A stretch of DNA of 64,000 nucleotides. Source: Larimichthys crocea. Its lineage: Eukaryota > Chordata > Actinopteri > Sciaenidae. The stretch's first letter is position 1. Each line of letters begins with the position of its first letter. The DNA lies in the NCBI RefSeq assembly GCF_000972845.2, contig NC_040016.1:9196701-9260700 (forward strand), given 5' to 3'. The notes beneath the pieces were generated by a model, which worked only from the letters and a program-made list of their open reading frames with translations, searched no databases and was not told the origin of the DNA. The translations under genes and the position numbers were made by a program. Shown piece after piece: positions 37,678 to 50,800 of this stretch.

Positions 37678-38701
37678 CAAACCCATGTACAGACTGGACA
37701 ATCAAAGTCACTTTATTTTTATATGACTGTTTTTTTTTTCACTTTTTATTGCTGTGACTAAGCTAAAGGAAAATAAGATGTTCTCATATATTTAAACTCT
37801 ACACGCTCTTGTTATATTAATCAGGTCTTGTGATGTGATTGTTGATATAACTTCCCAGACACATTTTTATCTGAATGAAGCTTCTGCCACAGTCATCTGA
37901 GTTTCTTACAGCTCATTACACTGTGACTCCTCGCGCGGATTAGTTAGAAGAGGCTTGTACTGTCTCTGCAGTAAAGTAAATGAATGTGGTCATTTGTTTT
38001 TCATTAGAAAATTTAATACTCTGGGGTGTTTGAAGAGGTTTGTAGCTGCATTGGTTTGTGTAATTGATCTATATAAAAAAAGTATAAATTGAAAAACATG
38101 ATAATATTCAGATTCACAGACTTGTAGCCAGTTCCAGGACTAATAAGAGACACTTTGAGTTTGCACTCATTAGATACCAAGGGCTCAATGTTCTCGGTAA
38201 AATAAGTTCTGTTCTTACGCAACAAAAGTTGAATCCTCAGAGAGGCTTTAAAACGGGCGTCAAGGCTATTTACACGTCCAGAACGCAGAGGCTGTATCAC
38301 ACAGAGTGCGGCATGCCCGATGAGGTAATTCCCCCATGTGTCATGCAGAAAGAGGTTAAAGGAGGCAAAGGAGGCCAGCTGGTTGCGATGGAGTAGAAGT
38401 TGCTCTCCCGTTTCTTTATGAAGCGTAGCGTCTCATAACCGCCACCGCCTCATTTAACTCGGTCTTGCTCTCAGTGCGTTCCAGCCTCACAGGTGGTACC
38501 AACTCTCCGCACACATCGGTTGATGCACTTTAGTTCTGGGAACAAAAAGGTAGAGGAGTGACATATGCGCAGATAAGCTAATGATCACTTCACCTTTGCT
38601 TTACATATTCGCTTTGTTCATCAATTCAAGGAGCCATAACACCAGACATTGCAAAGATAAGATTTTTCCCCTGCTCCCCGCTGCAGCCCGCCTCACCAAT
38701 C

Positions 38702-38836
38702 ATGTCTGATATCAAGGGCATGGGAGGTTCCAGAAGAGAGATGATTCTCACTCTGGGTGTCGTTGTCTCGGCCTTTATCTGGGTCTTCTGGTGGAATGTC
38801 CCTACGGCACTTGATGAACTTCTACCAGGACAGTGA
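38702..38836 (+). CDS. Mirror copy of membrane microprotein, 44 residues
   Basis: This frame is the left-arm counterpart of the microprotein at 53,858-53,995. It has the same ATG and stop, and the nucleotides are identical except for one missing base and two missing bases 9-10 nt apart. Together these remove one codon and keep the frame, so the hydrophobic core reads GVVVSAFIW instead of GVVCLGLFIW. This contrasts with the inka1 exon in the same arm, which is badly shifted. It may be a true second copy or a lightly damaged read of the same locus. Confidence 0.35.
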   Translation: MSDIKGMGGSRREMILTLGVVVSAFIWVFWWNVPTALDELLPGQ

Positions 38837-41800
38837 AAGCTTGTTAGGTGCGACCAGCCGTGATTAAAATGGAACATCTTCGCTAAGAGAACTTGAAACA
38901 AATATCTGAGCCATTTCTGAAGGGTTTTTTTTTCTGGCTCTACTGCGATTTTCCGTTTTAGTGCGCATCATGCTTCCCCAGTGGTCTGCAGCTGGATAAG
39001 TGCATCAATACATCACCTTCCCCAGCTGAGTGAGAGTCATTCAGGGAAGGGGAGAGAGGAGAGAGGAAGCAATGGATCCAACCCCATTACTCAAACTCAT
39101 CTCAGCAGCTCATACTTCCTAGAACTAGTCCGCTGTGTATCCTGTGAGCAGCAGCGTAGTATGCAGGGCAGCAGATGACATCATTTATAGTCGACTAAAC
39201 CTTTATAGCTGTAACAGACAAAAGCTTTCAAGACCATCAACTGAAGTCAGTTTTTCTTCAGATATACTCTTGTTATATCGCCAATCATTGTGTTGATTGA
39301 GTCAAAATTAAATGATTGGGTCAGTGATGCAGACACTCAGATTAAAAGTGCAGTTGTGACTGATGTGCACACGCCGCTTGTTGAACCTTAAAGCCTTTAG
39401 ACATCGGCTGCAGAAGAACATGTCAGATTCAACTCCAGTGAGCCAAACACATTAAAATGAGTTAAGTAGATCTAGTCAACTACGGTTATAGTGTGGTCTA
39501 TAACCCATTTTGGCTTATGACACCCGCTGAAGAATTATTACTCTTGCTGGACATGAAGTCGATTGCACCTCCAAACAGGATATCTGCTGTGCCATAAAGC
39601 ATTAAAAAGACAGGAAAGTTTCCATCCTGAATCACTGAGCAACACAAAAAGACTGTTGCACTTGCACTTGTTGAACTGTCAGTTTTCAAGCACTTTATGT
39701 TATTGCTCTCTTGCGGTCGTGGTGTGGCCGCTTACAGCTGCTCAGTTTGTCAAACCGGTCATTTATATAGCCTCTATGTCTGACCATGTGCTCTGTATCT
39801 TATTATTTCCACTATGCATGCCACTGTACGCTATTTAAATAGTATCCGGGCTTGCTTCATTGCTGATCTCAGCACAATTTTCTGTAGTCTGTCCACCATA
39901 CGGGACACTTTTTAAAAGACCTAGCTTTCAAACTATAAAGGATTAATATGGCTGCCACCCACAGGTCTGCTTATAACGAGGAGTGAGACAGTGAGCACTG
40001 GTTGGCATAAACAGTGCTCAAAGACTTGGCACCCAGGTGATCTCGAGCAGATTTGCTGAAGCATTGCATACGTATAGGGTGGTCCAGTCTACACAACAAA
40101 TCTGCTGTTAATGAATTAGTAAATAGAAGGAAGAAGGAGAGATGGGTCATTGTTTAAGTTTGGCAACTCCTCCATCTTTAGTGTTTCTTGTGTGATGACA
40201 GAAACAAGCTCTAATTAGAGCCACATTTAGGATTATTGCACTGCGGACTTACATTTATCTCACTTGACAGTTTCAGATGTCTAAGTGAGCTTTATCTTCT
40301 TGCTTGAACTGCAGAATGTAATGAGTGCAGATGTTTGGCCCACGAGTACCGTTATTCTATGCATTATCAATGGCGGGTGTTGAGGTGCACACCATCAGTT
40401 CTCTGCCCAGGGACTCGTTGTAATAAATACGGGGGGACAAGAAAGGGACAAATGCTCGGGTGAATGTGTAAACAGAGCTTCAGTCTAGAGTTGAGCTCAA
40501 CCTCTCCAGGAAAACAAAGAGAAGTGGATGAAAAGTGGCGTGAAGCAGGTGAATCACACTCAGCTCAATAAAATTGCTTAGCTTCCTGGTGGGCACGTAG
40601 AGTGAATGGATGTGTCTATACTTGTTCTAGATGTGTCAGACAGAAGTAATAATTATTTTGAAATTCCTGTGGTTTTCCTCTTTACTGGTTACGTAGATCT
40701 GCCGCTGATTCCACACATTATGAAACTGAAAGTCACTGGGAAGCTAGACGTTAATGTCATCGGCCATTTCGCTGGAAGTAACGTGCGCTGATGTGTGACG
40801 CTTCCAGAAACAAAAGAAAGGAAACTGGAGTCGGTGGTGGAAAACCATGACAAACTAATGAGATACCAACTGACAGACAACAATGAATATAAATGATTCA
40901 AGTTTGATTATTCCAGTGGATTGTGTCACGTTGCAGGTTTATATTGTGTGTCTTTCAGCGTAGAGGGGTTGAATGTGTAATGATCTTATCAAACGAAACA
41001 TCTATAAAGTGTGCACGGTTTGAAATAGTTCAGGGTTTGGCTTCCTATCTGTACACAAATGGACAAGAATTAGAAGTCTGTCTGCTGCACAGACAGAAAA
41101 ATGCTCCATCAAAGATAGAGAGAATCAACTTACACTTCGTGTTGCCTTTACCGAAGAGTCTCACGACCGCTCACCCACAAAGGCTGTTCCTATTACCTAT
41201 CAGCTATGGCAGAGAGTGAGACAGGAAGTGAAATGCGGGGGGTGTTCAGCCTGCAGTCTGGCAGAGAATTATGTGATAAATGTTCAGTTTTGTTTTCTTT
41301 CTTCCTTCTTTAAACTCCCCCATTAAACCTGGCCAGAATTAAAAATAATTTCCGGAGTCATTAATTCACATCTACTCCAATTTTAAATTCTTTATCTCTT
41401 AATACAACAATAACAACAATGACCCTTAAAGTAGAATTTCCCACATTAAAGTTAAGAAAGTATTGAATTTTGTCATCAGACATTTAGTTATTCTTGATAA
41501 TTATTTCAAAAATAATTTCTGAGGCCTCTTCCTGTTTGCATATGTATTATATATATATATATATATTATATATAAAGTCATAAACACTCTCCTCATTGTT
41601 CCGGATACAATGTGGAAAAAGAGAATCACAGAATCATCACACGAGCTTTATTTATAAACCCCACAGCTGCTTCTTCTTCTGCTTACTATGAGGTTCATGG
41701 GAATCATAACAGACGAGATGACACGGGCGAAATATCCCAGAGGACTTTGCTTTGGTTCTCATGGCCAACAGGGCCTCTTAGGTCAGCCCTGCTTCCTCTG

Positions 41801-44705
41801 TTCAGTACAACACACGGCTTTACAAGCAAACCCACATCCCATAGTATAAATAAAACGGCCTTGTTAAAGGGTTAAAATACAGACCGTTGTGTTGTAATTG
41901 TCATTATTGCATCACAGTATCATTATAGGTTTCATCTTTTGAACATGAGAAAAAACAACAAACCCATGCAGAAAACATCATATTCGCTTTCTGCAAAGTC
42001 AGCATAGCTCAGCATTGATTTGGTTTTCTTCAGTGCAGAAAATCAACATTATAATAATCATAATAATATTACTTTTTGTATGCCACTGTGTGCAATCCAT
42101 ATATATTCAATTCACCATTGCACGACGGCAAAGCTTTTTCCTGCAATTAAGCTATTTCTCCCCTTTCTGTGTAATATAGACAGAGTCATTCTTTCCTGTC
42201 TTGCAGGTTTTTTTAAGCTCGTAATCACCATCTCTGGAATGTATTGCTATTCTTTTCCATCTATATGACTGTGATTCGCTGTACCCGCATGTGAGTCTGG
42301 ACCTGCCTGAGCCTGCGTTGTGTCATGTCCCAGTTTTCACCCACAATTTGGCTCAGTCAGTGATACGAGCCGTGCCTCTGCAGAGCCTCCCAGCCAACAG
42401 GTTCAGGCCAGAGCCTGCAGCCTGCTGCCAACGTGAGTCTCTCCTCATTCTGCCTTGGAAAAAACGGCACAGTAAAGAAACGGAAAAAAACATTAGCTTC
42501 TCTGGGCAATTAATGGTTTTTCTTACTTCTTGCAGAGCCTCATGTTTCAGCACTCCCATAAGCAGCCGTTTCCCCTTTGTCTTAAAAAAGATAAAGAGCC
42601 CACAAGGTCCATTTGGAGAAAGCCAATTGTTTGAGAACATGGCACAGAGATATTTTTGTTTTTTATGAAGATTAAACTTTGTCATGCAGCTTTCTTTGCA
42701 GGCTAAAACTGGAAAGGTTTTAAAATGGTTAGCCTAAATACCGCAAGAAGAGACTTTCAAACAAAACCTGTGCCAAAGCCACATTGGTGACAAACTTTAT
42801 CATAACTTTAAGCTTTTTCTGCTGGTGAATGCAAGTGTAAAAGTGTCTTTCAGTCCATTCACAACCACACGACCCAATGTGTGTTTATGGTCTCACAGAC
42901 AAGGCATCAACTCCAGCAGCCTGGCTAAGTCAAACACACACTTTCATTGCCAAACACAAATATTCACACTCTCGTGCACCCAAACATTGTCACCTAGTTT
43001 ACCTTGATACAATAGACACAGAGGGTTACAGTCAATAAACCAGAATCTCCTCTGAAGAACTCGCCTGAACCCTGAAGGGATGCTCGAAATCAAATGCTCA
43101 TGAGAACACACAAAAACTCCCGCCGTCTTCTGATTTGGACATAATGGGCCTTTTAACCCAGAGTAGCCAACATGTGACTGCCTTTGTGCTTTAAATGGCT
43201 GATAAAAAGTTGCCCATATTTGCTCCATCACTTTCTTGGCTGAAATTGGCTCCACATGACTGACATCCAAAACCGGGTAAGTAATCTAACATCTGTCTTG
43301 TCCGAATATCGCAGACACCCAGGAAGCATCATAGACTTCAGCAATGTGGGAGAGAGCGGCTTGCCTGGCTCATGGTCAGATGAACTCAAGGTGTAGAGCG
43401 ATAAGAAGAGGTAGAGGAAGACACATAAATCACACACTATGGGAGGAAGGGAAGAAGAAGAAAGCTGATGAGGAATAAAAGAGGAGGGAGAGATTTGTTA
43501 AGCTGGCTGCATGAAAAAACTTTGGGATGTGGAGAAAAGTGTCCGTGTGGGAAAGCCAGAAGTCAGAGCGTAAGCTCGTGAGCTGCTCTGTTGGATAATT
43601 GGTGATTCTGGTGAGCAGGAAACCGAGTCAGAAGACTGACCTTGATAAGTTGTCTTTTTGTGGTGCTCCCAGCATGTCGTGCCACTAACTGTCTTTCTGC
43701 AGCTCCAGACAGAGAACCTCGCTAGACGCCTGCACAATAGTGTCCTTCTTCAGTCTAAGATGGGCCACCTGAGGAGACGGACAGAAAGCAGACATTGTGT
43801 GGTCTCAAAGATCTTCAGTTTCCCACTTCCTCCAACTCTTTTACTCTTCTTTTCTTATATGCATTTTCACTTCCTGCTGACCCTCACCCCACATCTCATC
43901 TCTGTTATACAACGTCCTTTCAATTCACTGCAATAAAAACGAACAAACTATTTGCATTTTATTTTGTCCCATCAGAACAGACCCCTGCAGCATTTGTTGG
44001 TGAAGATGTTCTGTTTGTTTGTGTGACTTTGCTTACAGCGCTGTCGTTCCGATCCTGTTGGTCATGGCTGGCTCGCGTTCCCACTGTGTCTGGCTATGGA
44101 TAATTTGTTATGATGGCTGAACTTGTTTAGTGACCTCTTGTCCTGATATATGCCCGAGCAGGCTGAGTGTATAAAAATGTTGAGAAAACGTCCACGGAGG
44201 CCATGCAGTCACACACAAATTATAATCATATGATACCCCACGGATTGTTTGTTTACATTCTCAGAGATTTATTTCTCAGTGCTGAACAAAGAGAAATTGC
44301 AGCGCGGGTCCAAGTATAACCCTACTGTTGGCCATCTTAGTCCAGTTTAACCAAAATGGTTTCAGTGTAGAGATCTCCAGATGTGATTAAGCTTACCAAT
44401 TTCTTTGAAACTGCTTCTCTGTTGTATGGAAAACCTTTATAAGTGCTTCCATCTTCAAGAAGTTCTCCTGTGACACAAGTTGAGAAAAGTTAAAAAGCTA
44501 CATAACCCACCTTCCGTGCGTCAAGGATCCGCTGGGTCGACGTATGAGGGCATGTCATCTTGTGGTTAAATTGGGGTCAGAGGATCATGTGAGAGACCAG
44601 ATGCCTTAATCCTTAACCAAACTCACTGACAAAGTAGGGTGAATGGCATAATCCTTACATATTTCACAAGTGAAAGTCTTCCCACATAACCCAATGTATT
44701 TGTGC

Positions 44706-44755
44706 TTTGGGCTATAGTACAAATAAATTTGATTTTGATTTGATTTGACTTAGCA
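44706..44755. repeat. Short AAATTTGATTTTGATTTGATTTG repeat
   Basis: This is the mirror of 47,785-47,835. It is the end of a common fish repeat (...TTTTATTTGTATAGCCC followed by an AAATC-repeat tail). Confidence 0.6.
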
Positions 44756-45775
44756 TAAGACTGAAAGAGGGGAAAAGCTCTGTCAAAAGATACATCCACC
44801 CACTCGCCGCTTAAAGCTTACTAATGTTATGCCTTGTTTGTTTAATCACTCAAAAACTGAACAACACATTGTGATTTTATGGATGTTAGCTGTTTCCTGT
44901 TTATGTAAGCTAAGTTACATCTGGCAGTAGCTTCGTATATACAGTAAAGTGAAAGTTTCAAATAGCTCACTAATAGTTTATTTCCTGATTAATTTAGCAG
45001 ATTAACAGGAAACTCTTTGCCTTGCCTTTTAAAATTCATTGTTTTGGATGTTTATTTTAATTTATAATGCCATTTTGTATATAAGAGAGAGTATAAGAGT
45101 ATATATCAGTTAAATAACATTAACTGATTGTTATGTGAAGAACTGTCATCAGTTTCTAAATCTCTGTGTGTACAGACATAAAAGCTCCTGGCTGGCAGAG
45201 AGGCACGTCCTCTTGTGGCCCCTGTGTCAACACACGCCCAGTGGAGGTGGGCTACTGCAGCACCAGATGGCCGTCTGCAGCACCTGGACTACTGTTGATG
45301 TTAAACAAAGCTGTCAGTTTAATGCAGAGCGTCTGACTGAGGTGACTGCCTCAGCACCACTGATGTAGTCAAATATTAACTCAGAGTTGTCAAACTAGCC
45401 ACGGTGCCCCCACCCCCACCCCCCGCTTCAACCCTTTCACCTCTTACTACCTCTAGCTGACAGACACCGTACACACTGGCACATTGTTCTGTTCCTATAG
45501 TTTTTCATTTAAATTGATTCCATACTGATCGCTGGAGCTCCTCGTTTTCCATAAGAAAAAGCATGACTGCAGTGAGCTGCTGAACCCTCCACCTCCACCA
45601 CTTTTTTTTAAATCACTTGATTGGTTGAAAATTTGCATCATTGTTATTGCATTCATATACAACTGAAAATTCCTGAAATTTGAGAGTGCGAGTGGGCTGT
45701 TGCCGGGGTCTTAGCATGTTAGCATTAGCATGTGCAATTAGCATGTATTTAATTCTTAGTGGCTGACGCGCTAGC

Positions 45776-46679
45776 ACTTAGCATTAGCACTAATTTTAGC
45801 ATTGGCCGCTAATGTTAGCAATTAACACGCGCTAGCTGCTCTGCTGTCTCTGTCATTTTAGACAGACGAGTTCAAATTAAGTGCCAAAACTGCTAAAATG
45901 GCCGCCGCTGGCTTCTGCCTGCCGGCCCTAATCAGCCGGCAGTTACTGCACCTGTTAGAATGCCAGTTGGAAATGCTGACAGAGGGAAGAGAGAAATGCT
46001 GAGACCACCCTCGAACAGGAAGGATTTCTGGCCAAACCGTATTTCCAATCATTGAACCGAAATCACTGGGAGCATCCTGAGCCTTTCCTGAATGTCTACA
46101 TAGTTATTTTGTGTTGATAAATGAATAAATCTGACCTTTACAGCGATTCAAAGAAGCGTTACTTCTGCTTTCCTCCAGAAATGTTCCCGCCTTTTTAACA
46201 TGGCAGTCTATGGGGCAGTCTATGGGGCTGTGGATGGTGTTGCTCGAGCATCTTTGTGTGTTACACCAAACTATAAGGCTGACAGCTTTAGCAGCGAATC
46301 TGAGTGAGAGACAAATTTCCTCTGTNNNNNNNNNNNNNNNNNNNNNNNNNNNNNNAAAACTCTTAATAGAGCTGACTCTGTGCTATGTAGTGTTTTAAAT
46401 CCAGACTGGAATACCTCCATAAGGAGTAAACATTTATAATCATCACTTTAAAAGTTACATACATTGTTTTTTGGTGCCTGTTTGTTTCCCAGATATATTA
46501 GTGTGTGTGTGAATGGGTGTATAAGAGACATTAACTTAAAGAACTTTGTAGAAAGGCGCTTTATCAAGGTCAGTCCATTTCCTTGTATTAGTTTATGGGC
46601 AGACCTGCCATTTCCAATATGGCGGCGACGTCGCCGTACGATTCAGCGCTCAATGCGGCGTCTATGTATATATGTCTAT
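45776..46679. other. Asymmetric spacer of the palindrome, with 30-N gap
   Basis: The mirror homology stops at a GCGCTAGC on both sides, and the ~0.9 kb between is not self-complementary. It contains TTAGCATTAGCACTAA-type units, two GGCAGTCTATGGG repeats near 46,203-46,230 and a segment with AATATGGCGGCGACGTCGCCG. The last two resemble mobile-element pieces common in fish. Positions 46,326-46,355 are N, so the true length and content of the centre are unknown. Confidence 0.85.
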
Positions 46680-47422
46680 GGCTAGCGCGTCGGCCACTAA
46701 GAATTAAATACATGCTAATTGCTAACATGCTAATGCTAACATGCTAAGACCCCCGGCAACAGCCCAATCGTCACTCTCAAAATTTCTGCAGGAATTTTCT
46801 AGTTGTATATTGAATGCAATAACAATGATGCAAAATTTTCAACCAATCAAGTGATTTTAAAAAAAGGTGGTGGAGGGTTCAGCAGCTCACTGCAGTCATG
46901 CTTTTTCTTAATGGGAAACGAGGAGCTCGCAGCGATCAGTATGGAATCAATTTAAATGAAAAACTATAGGAACAGAACAATGTGCTCAGTGTGTACGGTG
47001 TCTGTCAGCTGAGAGGTAGTAAGAGGTGAAAGGGGTTGAAGCGGGGGTGGGGGTGGGGGGCACCGTGGCTAGTTTGACAACTCTGAGTTTAATATTTGAC
47101 TACATCAGTGGTGCTGAGGCAGTCACTCAGTCAGACGCTCTGCATTAAAACTGACAGCTTTGTTTAACATCAACAGTAGTCCAGGTGCTGCAGACGGCCA
47201 TCTGGTGTCTGCAGTAGCCCACCTCCACTGGGCTGTGTGTTGACACAGGGGCCACAATGAGGACGTGCCTCTCTGCCAGCCAGGAGCTTTTATGTCTGTA
47301 ACACACAGAGATTTAGAAACTGATGACAGTTCTTCACATACACATCAGTTAATGTTATTTAACTGATATATACTCTTATACTCTCTCTTATATACAAAAT
47401 GGCATTATTAAATTAAAATAAA

Positions 47423-47506
47423 CATCCAAAACAATGAATTTTAAAAGGCAAGGCAAAGAGTTTCCATCCAAAACAATGAATTTTAAAAGGCAAGGCAAAG
47501 AGTTTC
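47423..47506 (+). repeat. Perfect 42-bp tandem duplication, right arm only
   Basis: Units 47,423-47,464 and 47,465-47,506 are identical. The left arm has a single unit at the mirror position (about 45,008-45,052), so the duplication arose, or was introduced during assembly, in the right arm alone. Confidence 0.95.
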
Positions 47507-47784
47507 CTGTTAACTCTGCTTAAATTAATTCAGGAAATAAACTTATTAGTGAGCTTATTTGAAAACTTTCACTTTACTGTATATACGAAGCTACTGCCTG
47601 ATGCTTAGCTTAGCATAAACACAGGAAACAGCTAAACAATCCCATAAAATCACAATGTGTTGTTCAGTTTTTGAGTGGATTAAACAAACAAGGCATAACA
47701 TTAGTAAGCTTTAGAGCTGCGAGTTGGTGGATGTATCTTTTGACAGAGCTGTTTCCCTCTTTTCAGTCTTTATGCTAAGTCAAA

Positions 47785-47835
47785 TCAAATCAAAATCAAA
47801 TTTTATTTGTATGCTATAGCCCAAAGTCACACAAT
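47785..47835. repeat. Common fish repeat end (AAATC)n TTTTATTTGTATGCTATAGCCC
   Basis: Repeated AAATC units lead into TTTTATTTGTATGCTATAGCCC, a repeat end that I recognise from many teleost genomes. The left-arm mirror is at 44,706-44,755. Confidence 0.6.
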
Positions 47836-50800
47836 ACATTTGGTTATGTGGGAAGACTTTCACTGTGTGAAATATGTAAGGAATTATGCCATTCACCCTA
47901 CTTTGTCAGTGAGTTTGGTTAAGGATTAAGGCATCTGGTCTCTCACATGATCCTCTGACCCTCAATTTAACCACAAGATGACATGCCCTCATACATCGAC
48001 CCAGCTGATCCTATGACGCACTGAATGTGGGTTATGTAGCTTTTAAAACTTTTCTCAACTTGTGTCACATGAGAACTTCTTGAAGAATGAAAGCACTTAT
48101 TAAAGGTTTTCCATACAACAGAGGAGCAGTTTCAAAGAAATTGGTGAAGCTTAATGCACATCTGGAGATCTCTACACTGAAACCATTTTGGTTAAACTGG
48201 ACTAAGATGGCCAACAGTAGGGTTAATACTTGGACCCGCGCTGCAATTTCTCTTTTGTTCAGCATCTGAGAAATAAATCTCTGAGAATGTAAACAAACAA
48301 TCCGTGGGGTATCATTATGATTATAATTTGTGTGTGACTGCATGGCCTCCATGGACGTTTTTCTCAACATTTCTATTTACACTCAGCCTGCTCTGGCATA
48401 TATCAGGACAAGAGGTCACTAAACAAGTTCAGCCATCATAACAAATTATCCATAGCCAGACACAGTGGGAACGCGAGCCAGCCATGACCAACAGGATCGG
48501 AACGACAGCGCTGTAAGCAAAGTCTACACAAACAAACAGAACATCTTCACCAACAAATGCCTGCAGGGGTCTATTCTGATGGGACAAAATTAAAATGCAA
48601 ATAGTTTGTTCGTTTTTATTGCAGTGAATTGAAAGGACGTTGTATAACAGAGAGGATGAGATGTGGGGTGAGGGTCAGCAGGAAGTGAAAATGTCATATA
48701 AGAAAAGAATGAGTAAAAAGGAGTTGGAGGAAGTGGGAAACTGAGAGATCTTTGAGACCACACAATGTCTGCTTTCTGTCCGTCTCCTCAGTGTGGCCCA
48801 TCTTAGACTGAAGAAGGACACTATTGTGCAGGCTTCTAGCGAGGTTCTCTGTCTGGAGCTGCAGAAAGACAGTTAGTGGCACGATCATGCTGTGGAGCAC
48901 CACAGGAAAGACAACTTATCAAGGTCAGTCTTCTGACCTCGGTTTCCTGCTCACCAGAATCACCAATTATCCAACAGAGCAGCTCACGAGCATTACGCTC
49001 TGACTTCTGGCTTTCCCACACGGACACTTTTCTCCACATCCCAAAGTTTTTTCATTGCAGCCAGCTTAACAAATCTCTCCTCTCCTCTTTTATTCCTCAT
49101 CAGCTTCTGCTTCTTCCCTTCCCTCCCATAGTGTGTGGATTTATGTGTCTTCTCTCTACCTCTTCTTATCGCTCTACACCTTGAGTTCATCTGACCATGA
49201 GCCAGGCAAGCCCGCTCTCCCACATTGCTGAAGTCTATGATGCTTCCTGTGTGTCTGCGATATTCGGACAAGACAGATGTTAGATTACTTACCCGTGCTT
49301 TGGATGTCAGTCATGTGAGCCAATTTCAGCCAAAAGTGATGGAGCAAATATGGGCAACTTTTTACCAGCCATTTAAAGCACAAAGGCAGTCACATGTTGG
49401 CTACTCTGGGTTAAAAGGCCCCATTATGTCCTAAATCAGAAGACAGCGGGAGTTTTTGTGTGTTCTCATGAGCATTTTGATTTCGAGCATCCTCTTCAGG
49501 GTTCAGGCGAGTTCTTCAGAGGAGATTCTGGTTTATTGACTGTAACCCTCTGTGTCTATTATATCAAGGTAAACTATGTGACAATGTTTGTGTGCACGAG
49601 AGTGTGAATATTTGTGTTTGGCAATGAAAGTGTGTGTTTGACTTAGCCAGGCTGCTGGAGTTGATGCCTTGTCTGTGAGACCATAAACACACATTGGGTC
49701 GTGTGGTTGTGAATGGACTGAAAGACACTTTTACACTTGCATTCACCAGCAGAAAAAGCTTAAAGTTATGTATAAAGTTTGTCACCATATGTGGCTTTGG
49801 CACAGGTTTTGTTTGGAAAGTCTTCTTTGCGGTATTTAGGCTAACCATTTTAAAACCTTTCCAGTTTTAGCTCTGCAAAGAAAGCTGCATGACAAAGTTT
49901 AATCTTCATAAAAAACAAAAATATCTCTGTGCCATTGTCTCAAACAATTGGCTTTCTCCAAATGGACCTTGTGGGCTCTTTTATCTTTTTTAAGACAAAG
50001 GGGGAAACTGCTGCTTTATGGGAGTGCTGAAACATGAGGCTCTGCAAGAAGTAGAAAAACCATTAATTGCCTCCAGAGAAGCTAATGTTTTTTCCGTTCT
50101 CTTTACTGTGCCGTTTTTTCCAAGGCAGAATGAGGAGACGTCACGTTGGCAGCAGGCTGCAGGCTCTGCAGCCTGAACCTGTTGGCTGGAGGCTCTGCAG
50201 AGGCACGGCGGTCGTATCACTGACTGAGCCAAATTGTGGGTGAAAACTGGGACATGACACAACGCAGGCTCAGGCAGGTCCAGACTCACATGCGGGTACA
50301 GCGAATTCACAGTCATAATAGATGGAAAAGAATAGCAATACATTCCAGAGATGGTGATTATTCGAGCTTAAAAAAACCTGCAAGACAGGACAGAATGACT
50401 CTGTCTATTATTACAGAAATGGAGAAATAGCTTAATTGCAGGAAAAAGCTTTGCCCGTCGTGCATATGGTGAATTGAATATATATGGATTGCACACAGTG
50501 GGTCATAGCAAAAAGTAATATTATTATGATTATTATAATGGTTGATTTTCTGCACTGAAGAAAACCAAATCAATGCTGAAGCTATGCTGACTTTGCAGAA
50601 AGCGAATATGATGTTTTCTGCATGGGTTTGTTGTTTTTTCTCATGTTCAAAAGATGAAACCTATAATGATACTGTGATGCAATTAATGACATTACCACAC
50701 AACTGTCTGTTATTTTAACCCTTTAACAAGGCCGTTTTATTTATACTATGGGATTGTGGGTTTGCTTGTAAAGCCGTGTGTTGTACTGAACAGAGGAAGC

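Larger units (their letters stand above)
31873..45775 (+). repeat. Left arm of a ~28.8-kb inverted duplication
   Basis: The arm is the reverse complement of 46,680-60,699 along its length. Anchors that pair include 31,900 (CCACAAGTGG region) with ~60,660; 32,590 with ~59,990; 34,941 with ~57,722; 38,702 with 53,995; and 45,711 with ~46,745. Differences are mainly small insertions and deletions, many in homopolymers, with fewer substitutions. Outside the mirror copies of inka1 and the microprotein I find no other coding region. A real inverted duplication and an assembly fold-back both fit. Confidence 0.92.

Noticed and set aside
42291..42668. 125-codon open frame in the left arm
   Set aside because: The mirror sequence in the right arm does not keep the same frame, and the product has no domain features.
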